In this document: positions 6,693-10,966 of the stretch, piece after piece
How the letters are laid out: each line of letters opens with the position of its first letter
How positions within the stretch are numbered: the stretch's first letter is position 1
NCBI GenBank assembly: GCA_003695045.1
Contig: RFJB01000109.1
Span: 1-10,966, forward strand
Reading direction: 5' to 3'
DNA length: 10,966 nt
DNA from: Candidatus Woesearchaeota archaeon
GTDB taxonomy: Archaea > Nanobdellota > Nanobdellia > Woesearchaeales > J091
Notes under the pieces: generated by a model
Told to the model about the DNA's origin: nothing
What the model saw: only the letters and a program-made list of their open reading frames with translations
Databases searched by the model: none
Program-made: the position numbers and the translations under genes

Positions 6693-6700
6693 CTGTCACG

Positions 6701-7282
6701 ATGGTTCACTACAAAGCAAACAGAGGCATATCCGGAGGCATATGGTTCGTGCAGGAGGAGATAGCTGATCTGCTGAAGGCATGGCTTGCGGTTTCTCTTG
6801 CTTTCGCAATGCTCACGAGACAGCAGGGCTTCCTTTTTTCCTTTGCCGCATCCCTTTTCACTGTAGGGCTCGGCTTTGTTTTTCACGAACTGGCCCACAA
6901 GTTTCTTGCGCAGAAATACGGCTTGTTTGCGATGTTCAGGGCGGACGAGAAGAAGCTCGCATTTGCCATAATAACATCCTTCTTTGGCTTTGTGTTTGCC
7001 GCCCCAGGCGCAGTGGTGATAAGAGGAGCAACATCGCCGGAGAAATACGGAAAGGTTGCTCTTGCAGGACCGTCGGCAAACATGATTCTTGCACTTTTTT
7101 TTCTTGCAGCAGCAAACATGCCTCTGCTTTCAGTCGTGGCTGGCTACGGCTTCAGGATAAACGCGTGGCTTGCACTCTTCAATCTTCTGCCCTTCGGGAA
7201 TCTTGACGGGGCAAAGGTTCTGAGATGGAGCAAAACATACTATGCTCTGGCAGCAGGAATTGCTGTGCTGCTCACTTTTTGA
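6701..7282 (+). CDS. M50 family (site-2 protease-like) membrane metalloprotease
   Basis: A 193-aa integral membrane protein. HELAH (residues 62-66) in a hydrophobic segment gives the two zinc histidines and the catalytic glutamate. NLLPFGNLDG (161-170) near the C-terminus supplies the third zinc ligand D169 and is the family's second signature. Several hydrophobic segments (about 25-40, 45-60, 88-105, 125-145, 150-162, 179-193) make it a small polytopic protease without a PDZ domain, typical of archaeal S2P homologs. Such proteases cut membrane-anchored proteins, often releasing regulators; the substrate is unknown. The frame is open back to 6566, but that part is the GC-rich repeat region, and the family's EIADLLKAW start segment fits the ATG at 6701. 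Its 3' end overlaps ribL by 11 nt. Confidence 0.88.
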   Translation: MVHYKANRGISGGIWFVQEEIADLLKAWLAVSLAFAMLTRQQGFLFSFAASLFTVGLGFVFHELAHKFLAQKYGLFAMFRADEKKLAFAIITSFFGFVFAAPGAVVIRGATSPEKYGKVALAGPSANMILALFFLAAANMPLLSVVAGYGFRINAWLALFNLLPFGNLDGAKVLRWSKTYYALAAGIAVLLTF

Positions 7283-7700
7283 TATCCTTTCCGTTAAGGA
7301 TAGAACTCTTGTATTTGTGCGGCATGAATGGTTTGAGCCGGACTACCTCTGCATTGATGCTTCTCCTTTTCAGTTCTTCCTGCAATCTGTCGGTGAATGC
7401 CTGCTGGTCATATCCGAGGCAGATGACATCAGGCATGAACTCCTCAATCACTCTGTATTTGTCGCCGGGATTTCCGAGGACGGCAATGTCAACAAGCGGG
7501 CTGTTCTTCACTTCTTCCAGCCGGGTTTTCTCGTCATGTCTGGGCGGCTTGCCCTTTACTGCTTTCACTGTTTCATCGCGCGCAACTACAACAATGAGTT
7601 TGCTTCCGTGTTTCTTTGCTTCCCTGAAAACAAACTCGTGTCCTGGGTGGAGCCCGTCAAAGGTGCCGAACACCATGACCTTCTTGCTTTTTTCTTTCAT
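7272..7700 (-). CDS. ribL: Cytidylyltransferase-fold enzyme, probable archaeal FAD synthase RibL
   Basis: 142 aa, a complete nucleotidyltransferase of the HxGH type. FGTFDGLHPGH (residues 11-21) holds the nucleotide-binding HPGH; ARDETV (40-45), LGYDQQ (95-100) and a C-terminal KYKSS (129-133) correspond to the conserved blocks of archaeal RibL, which transfers AMP to FMN to form FAD. Glycerol-3-phosphate cytidylyltransferase is the nearest alternative; the ARDETV and LGYDQ blocks favour RibL. The size is normal for RibL. A TATA box at 7723-7731 sits 27 nt before the ATG, so the transcript is likely leaderless. Confidence 0.78.
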   Translation of the reverse strand: MKEKSKKVMVFGTFDGLHPGHEFVFREAKKHGSKLIVVVARDETVKAVKGKPPRHDEKTRLEEVKNSPLVDIAVLGNPGDKYRVIEEFMPDVICLGYDQQAFTDRLQEELKRRSINAEVVRLKPFMPHKYKSSILNGKDIKK

Positions 7701-7722
7701 CGGCAGTTGCTGTTTCGTTGCT

Positions 7723-7731
7723 CTTAAAATG
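7723..7731 (-). promoter_or_regulatory. TATA box of ribL
   Basis: The minus strand reads CATTTTAAG, centred 27 nt before the ATG at 7700. Confidence 0.6.
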
Positions 7732-7811
7732 CTTTTCTAATTCATGCTGCCTGTTTCTGAGATGCTCGGATTTCGGCGTTTCAGGGCTTCGTAAAAGGAT
7801 TCTACCAAAAC

Positions 7812-7820
7812 ATTTATATA
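7812..7820 (+). promoter_or_regulatory. TATA box of the multi-domain lipoprotein
   Basis: ATTTATATA, the best TATA box of the window. It predicts a start near 7842 and a leader of about 64 nt, which holds a small hairpin (ACCCT 7873-7877 with AGGGT 7881-7885). The rest of the gap 7701-7906 holds only the ribL promoter; I see nothing else in it. Confidence 0.65.
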
Positions 7821-7894
7821 CCAGTTGCGATTTAGGAATAACAACAAGTTTTTATGACTTTGGAATGATTTAACCCTTTCAGGGTGGTTCATGT

Positions 7895-7900
7895 GAGGTG
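7895..7900 (+). promoter_or_regulatory. Shine-Dalgarno of the multi-domain lipoprotein
   Basis: GAGGTG, six nt before the ATG at 7907. The in-frame GTG at 7898 lies inside this site, so ATG 7907 is the start. A real SD here contrasts with the leaderless neighbours. Confidence 0.7.
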
Positions 7901-7906
7901 GGATGT

Positions 7907-9268
7907 ATGCGAAACAAACTAATGTTAATTCTTGCTGTAGTGTCCCTGTTGGCATTCACAGCATGCGAGAAACCTGCTTTCATTCAGGAGTATCTCGGGC
8001 CCTCAGAAGAGGATCAGGGCTTTACCGTGCTTCCTCCCGGAGAAGGCATTGATGTGGAAGTTCCTTCCGAGCCCTCCGAACAGGTAGAAACGCCTGTCGA
8101 AGAAGCGCCTGAGGAAGAGCAGGCGCCGGCAGAAGAGGAAGAAGCAACAGAGCAGCCGGTCCAGGAAGAAGAAACAACAGAAGAAACAACAGAGGAAACA
8201 GCAGGAGAGACCGCTGAAGAAGCGGCTTCTGAATCTGAAATGTCAGGAAAGGTTGAGGAGGGAAGCATAGACACCACAAAGTACGTTAAGAAGATAGTCA
8301 AAGAAGGCGACCTTGTGAAACTCAGCCCCAAAGCAGTCGACCCTGACGGCGACAAGATAACCTACAAGTTCAGCCCTCCCCTTGACGAGAACGGGGAATG
8401 GCAGACAAAGAAGGGAGATGCAGGAATGTATCTCGTTGAAATTACTGCAAGCGACGGCAAGCTGGAAACAACGCAGAAGCTTCTCATTGTTGTTGAGTCC
8501 GTCAACAAGGCGCCCGTCATAGAGGGGCTCGAAGACATCACTGTCAAGGAAGGGGAGACGGTCGCACTGGACTTCACCGTTTCAGACCCTGACGGCGACG
8601 ACGTCACAACAGAAATAAGCGGCTGGATGACATCCAAAGAATATACAACCACATACGACGATGCCGGCGAACACACGGTTACCGTGACTGCAAGCGACGG
8701 CACCGACGAGACAGAAAAAACAATAACCGTTACCGTGCTTGATGTGAACAGGCCGCCGGTCATTGAAGGACTGGACGATGTTGAAGCGGTCGAGGAAGAC
8801 GAGATAAAGCTTCAGCCGGTCGTGTCAGACCCTGACGGAGACGACGTGGAAGTAACCTTCAGCGAGCCCTTCAACGAAAAGGGAGAATGGGAAACGAAGA
8901 TTGGAGATGCAGGCGAGTACAAAGTAACAGTAACCGCTTCTGACGGAAAGGACACGGTGGAAAAAGAAATAACAGTGGTTGTGAAGGAGAAGAACCATCC
9001 GCCAGTTATTGAGGAACTCGCGCCCATAGAAGTCAATGAGGGGGAAACAGTCAGGATAGAGCCTGTTGTTTCCGATCCGGACGGCGACGATGTTGAGTTG
9101 TCATTCAGCGGATGGATGACCTCTTCAGAATACACGACCACATACGACGATGCCGGCGAGTACACTGTTACTGTGACTGCAAGCGACGGAAAGGCGTCCG
9201 TCTCAAGAGATGTCACGATAATAGTGCATGACGTGAACAGACCGCCAGAATTCGTCCTGGTCGGATAA
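7907..9268 (+). CDS. Lipoprotein with acidic stalk and four Ig/cadherin-like domains
   Basis: 453 aa, predicted on the outer face of the membrane. Residues 1-19 are a signal peptide with the lipobox AFTAC and lipid site C20. Residues about 50-118 are a low-complexity stalk rich in E, P and T. Then come four domains of about 80 aa: A1 122-198, B1 199-279, A2 280-361, B2 362-442. Each has (S/V)DPDGD(D/K), a probable calcium site, and ends in V(E)(V/I)TASDG followed by an alternating hydrophobic strand; N(R/K/H)(A/P)PVI opens each next one. A domains share GEW(E/Q)TK.GDAG and B domains share SGWMTS.EYTTTYDDAG. The protein stops nine residues into what would be a fifth domain (NRPPEFVLVG). The fold resembles PKD or cadherin-like surface modules; adhesion or a structural role is an inference. 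Nothing enzymatic is visible. Confidence 0.85.
   Translation: MRNKLMLILAVVSLLAFTACEKPAFIQEYLGPSEEDQGFTVLPPGEGIDVEVPSEPSEQVETPVEEAPEEEQAPAEEEEATEQPVQEEETTEETTEETAGETAEEAASESEMSGKVEEGSIDTTKYVKKIVKEGDLVKLSPKAVDPDGDKITYKFSPPLDENGEWQTKKGDAGMYLVEITASDGKLETTQKLLIVVESVNKAPVIEGLEDITVKEGETVALDFTVSDPDGDDVTTEISGWMTSKEYTTTYDDAGEHTVTVTASDGTDETEKTITVTVLDVNRPPVIEGLDDVEAVEEDEIKLQPVVSDPDGDDVEVTFSEPFNEKGEWETKIGDAGEYKVTVTASDGKDTVEKEITVVVKEKNHPPVIEELAPIEVNEGETVRIEPVVSDPDGDDVELSFSGWMTSSEYTTTYDDAGEYTVTVTASDGKASVSRDVTIIVHDVNRPPEFVLVG
8270..9232 (+). repeat. Tandem A-B domain duplication within the lipoprotein gene
   Basis: Two copies of an A-B pair, 8270-8743 and 8744-9232. Equivalent points are about 489-492 nt apart. 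An exact 23-bp identity (8648-8670 and 9137-9159) and further near-identity around the SGWMTS codons point to duplication of a two-domain unit. Confidence 0.8.
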
Positions 9269-9300
9269 AGAGCCCCAGGGCTCTTTTCATTTTTTATTTT
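9267..9300 (+). terminator. Hairpin terminator overlapping the lipoprotein stop codon
   Basis: AAAGAGCC (9267-9274) pairs perfectly with GGCTCTTT (9279-9286) around a CCAG loop, followed by a T-rich tract to 9300. The stem begins inside the TAA stop. It could end transcription or merely reduce read-through into the downstream lipoprotein gene. Confidence 0.65.
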
Positions 9301-9322
9301 CATATTTGATGAGGGGGTAATA

Positions 9323-9733
9323 ATGAAGAAACTGCTGATTATAGGATTAGTTCTTGTATTGGCTCTTGTTTCGGGGTGCAAGCAGAACATTGAAACAGCA
9401 GAACCTGCAGGCAGCGTGCATCTTGTTCAGGTTATGCTCGAAGAAGGAAACAGCCAGCCAGAGATGGGCGGCGTAATCTCAGAAACTCTCAGGGTGGACG
9501 GCAACCAGCTCGACCCTGAGGTTATAAAAGCGCCCAAGGGAAAAATTCTTGAGCTGACAATGCAGTCGGACAGAACAATCTATCTGGCTTTTCCCGACTT
9601 CGGAATTGAGGAAAAGCTTGTTGCAGAAGCGCCGGTAACAATAAGGATTCCTCTCAATGAAAAGGGAACCTTTGAGTTCTACTGCGTGAACGGCTGCGAC
9701 ATCCCTGTTACAGGAGAAATAGTCGTCTACTGA
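9323..9733 (+). CDS. Cupredoxin-like lipoprotein lacking the usual copper ligands
   Basis: 136 aa. Signal peptide with lipobox LVSGC and lipid site C19. The mature part follows the cupredoxin pattern: VDGNQLDPEVIKAPKGKILELTM for the first strands, then IYLAFPDFGIEEKL where copper proteins have a His-containing HxFxIP segment, then GTFEFYCVNGCDIPVTGEIVV, equivalent to the C-terminal ligand loop. In CuA and COX2-like domains that loop reads C-x3-C-x3-H-x2-M; here C121 and C125 remain but the histidine and methionine are absent, and the upstream histidine is missing too. Copper binding of the normal type is therefore unlikely; a disulfide or another metal is possible. The start ATG follows GAGGGGG at 9311-9317 with 5-nt spacing. 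It may be cotranscribed with the lipoprotein before it. It overlaps the convergent HAD gene by 7 nt. Confidence 0.75.
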   Translation: MKKLLIIGLVLVLALVSGCKQNIETAEPAGSVHLVQVMLEEGNSQPEMGGVISETLRVDGNQLDPEVIKAPKGKILELTMQSDRTIYLAFPDFGIEEKLVAEAPVTIRIPLNEKGTFEFYCVNGCDIPVTGEIVVY

Positions 9734-10386
9734 TTTTTTATTTTTTCAATTATTTCTTTCAGTTCTTCAAAACTGTCGGCAATGAAATCAGGTTGCGTTG
9801 ATAAAAGAAGTTCTTTTGAATGCCAGCCGGCAAGCGCTATCCTTGTAACGCCGGCATCAATGCCCTCCTGCATGTCGAAAACCGTGTCCCCGATAAACAG
9901 AACATCTTTTGGCTCCAATCTGAATTCTTTTGCCAGGGAGGAGAGCGCCAGGGACTTTCTCTCATAGCCGGAATCAGACCCGATAATGCGCGTCCACCTG
10001 TCAGCAATGCCTGTCCTGCTCATAAAAGCAGCTATGTACTCCACAGTGCTGTTCGACAGAACAATCCTCGGAACAGGGAATTCCCTGTCAAGAAAATCAA
10101 GGAAATCCTTCGCACCATCCCTGAGCTTGTATTCCGCCCGGGCTTCCGGAGACAGGAGGTAGGTGTTAATGTTCTTTTTCAGGCGGTTTATCAGGTCCTC
10201 GGGGTCATAGCTCTTGTCGGTAATGAGCTGCGAAAGAATGTCCTGCATCCGCTTGCCCAGCATTGAGCGCATGGTAGCCATGTCAATATCAATCTTCTCC
10301 GCTTTGAACGCATAAACGAATGCCTTGGTAAAAACATCCAGGCTGTCGGCAATAACGCCGTCAAAGTCGGAAACGAGAATTTTCAT
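9727..10386 (-). CDS. HAD-superfamily phosphatase (phosphoglycolate phosphatase-like)
   Basis: 219 aa with all HAD motifs: SDFDGVIADS (residues 6-15; nucleophile D7 and acid/base D9), VLSNS (109-113; S111), K144 in ERKSLAL, and GDTVFD (166-171; D167 and D171). A helical cap of about 70 residues after motif I makes it subclass I, like Gph or beta-phosphoglucomutase. The residue set is that of a phosphatase. The substrate cannot be told from sequence; 2-phosphoglycolate, a sugar phosphate or a nucleotide are all possible. A TATA box at 10409-10417 lies 27 nt before the ATG, so it is likely transcribed separately from the methyltransferase gene 48 nt upstream. Confidence 0.85.
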   Translation of the reverse strand: MKILVSDFDGVIADSLDVFTKAFVYAFKAEKIDIDMATMRSMLGKRMQDILSQLITDKSYDPEDLINRLKKNINTYLLSPEARAEYKLRDGAKDFLDFLDREFPVPRIVLSNSTVEYIAAFMSRTGIADRWTRIIGSDSGYERKSLALSSLAKEFRLEPKDVLFIGDTVFDMQEGIDAGVTRIALAGWHSKELLLSTQPDFIADSFEELKEIIEKIKNQ

Positions 10387-10408
10387 TTTTCAAAATAGTG
10401 CGCTTTTT

Positions 10409-10417
10409 CTTTTAAAC
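10409..10417 (-). promoter_or_regulatory. TATA box of the HAD phosphatase
   Basis: The minus strand reads GTTTAAAAG, centred 27 nt before the ATG at 10386. It sits in the 48-nt gap after the methyltransferase stop. Confidence 0.6.
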
Positions 10418-10434
10418 TTTACTGTGGATTGCCA

Positions 10435-10966
10435 TTATCTTTTGGGAAACTCAAGGAAATAGAACATATCATTGATTTCATGCTCTACTGGTTTTGTTCC
10501 GGCAAGGAGTATTGCCTCTTCCTTTGAAATTCTGTGCTCGACAGGCGGACCCGTCGGCGTTTCTTTCTTCTGCCAGTCGATGATTACCAGCTTCCCGCCA
10601 TTCCTGAGGGCTTCGAATGCTTCAGTGAAGAACTTCTTTTTGTCGTCAATCTCGTGCAGGACATTTACTGCCAGAACAATGTCGGCTGAAAAGCCCCTTA
10701 ATGAATCCCCTTTCACAATCCTGATGTTCGGCAAGCCCTCGGTCCTGCTGCTGATTTCCTCAATCATTCTTTGAGAAATGTCTATTGCGATTACCTTTCC
10801 AGAGGGACCGACAATTTCAAGGGCGGGAATGGAAAAGAAGCCGGGACCGCATCCGAAATCAATAATGGTGTGGCCCTTTCTAAGACCTGCCTCTCTCAGA
10901 ATTTTCTCGGGAGGAAGAATCTTTCGTCTCTCTTCGCTCTCAAGAGCAGAGAGGGGACCTTTGAAG
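10435..10966 (-). CDS. Class I SAM-dependent methyltransferase, partial (N-terminus beyond the right edge)
   Basis: The reading frame stays open from the TAA at 10435-10437 to the window edge; 176 residues are visible and the start is not. The visible part begins FKGPLSALES, then has the SAM-binding motif DFGCGPG (36-42), the acidic loop IAIDIS (59-64) ending strand 2, GD (86-87), and NVLHEI (101-106) as the post-II and motif IV region, followed by GGKLVIIDW. This is a normal UbiE/arsenite-methyltransferase-like Rossmann methyltransferase. An internal ATG at 10767 would cut off the SAM site, so it is not the start. The C-terminus is short, ending MFYFLEFPKR. The substrate is unknown. Confidence 0.85.
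   Translation of the reverse strand, partial: FKGPLSALESEERRKILPPEKILREAGLRKGHTIIDFGCGPGFFSIPALEIVGPSGKVIAIDISQRMIEEISSRTEGLPNIRIVKGDSLRGFSADIVLAVNVLHEIDDKKKFFTEAFEALRNGGKLVIIDWQKKETPTGPPVEHRISKEEAILLAGTKPVEHEINDMFYFLEFPKR

Noticed and set aside
6566..6700. Upstream extension of the M50 protein through the GC-rich repeat
   Set aside because: The frame is open but begins at TTG inside the T-rich terminator, spans the TATA box, and gives a low-complexity Gly/Arg peptide not expected for the family.
7737..7955. 72-aa minus-strand frame in the gap between ribL and the lipoprotein
   Set aside because: It overlaps the ribL promoter and the lipoprotein's TATA box and SD, and the peptide has no recognisable pattern.
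8014..9390. Long open frames on the minus strand opposite the lipoprotein
   Set aside because: They are serine/threonine/valine-rich mirror images of the repeats and acidic codons, with no start signals or recognisable domains.
10435..10767. 110-aa methyltransferase starting at the internal ATG
   Set aside because: The frame continues upstream to the window edge and contains the SAM-binding DFGCGPG motif, so the ATG at 10767 is internal.

Overview
The window looks archaeal, most likely a small-genome lineage of the DPANN or Woesearchaeota sort; the phylum is an inference. Evidence: most genes are preceded by an archaeal TATA box whose centre lies 25-29 nt before the start codon, the pattern of leaderless transcripts. 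The gene set also fits: a small ACT-domain regulator of the COG2150 type, a free-standing AlaX editing protein, an archaeal RibL-like cytidylyltransferase, a compact M50 membrane protease and lipid-anchored surface proteins. Genes are tightly packed, and all four convergent pairs overlap at their 3' ends.

Layout. Positions 1-194 hold no complete gene. On the minus strand they carry a TATA box, a hairpin and a strong ribosome binding site leading to an ATG at 4, apparently the leader of a gene that runs off the left edge. Positions 195-2625 (minus) are argG-argH, the last two steps of arginine synthesis, overlapping by 26 nt; ArgH lacks its usual C-terminal tail. Divergent from argG is a 214-aa ACT-domain protein (2759-3403), a plausible amino-acid-responsive regulator of argGH; a 13-bp direct repeat with a 20-bp period lies between the two promoters. 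Positions 3400-4068 (minus) are a two-gene unit: a 55-aa zinc ribbon and a cysteine-rich lipoprotein. Then come a DEDDy RNase H-like nuclease (plus) and, convergent with it, an Mrp/NBP35 iron-sulfur carrier ATPase (minus).

Mrp and alaX (5826-6536, plus) diverge from a single AT-rich TATA element usable on both strands. A 164-nt gap follows, with a T-rich terminator, a TATA box, a tandem 24-bp repeat and three hairpins, then the M50 protease (6701-7282) convergent with ribL (7272-7700). Next is a 453-aa lipoprotein (7907-9268) with a long acidic stalk and four Ig/cadherin-like domains in A-B-A-B order. A hairpin terminator separates it from a second lipoprotein with a cupredoxin-like fold that seems to have lost its usual copper ligands (9323-9733). 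The right end has a HAD phosphatase (9727-10386, minus) and a class I SAM methyltransferase cut by the window edge.

Most of this is housekeeping (arginine synthesis, tRNA quality control, Fe-S assembly, flavin synthesis) mixed with surface lipoproteins. I see no CRISPR array, insertion sequence, tRNA or rRNA, and no clear multi-gene system of an unknown kind. The most interesting parts are the two structured leader-like regions (1-127 and 6596-6700), the repeats upstream of the ACT regulator, and the lipoproteins.
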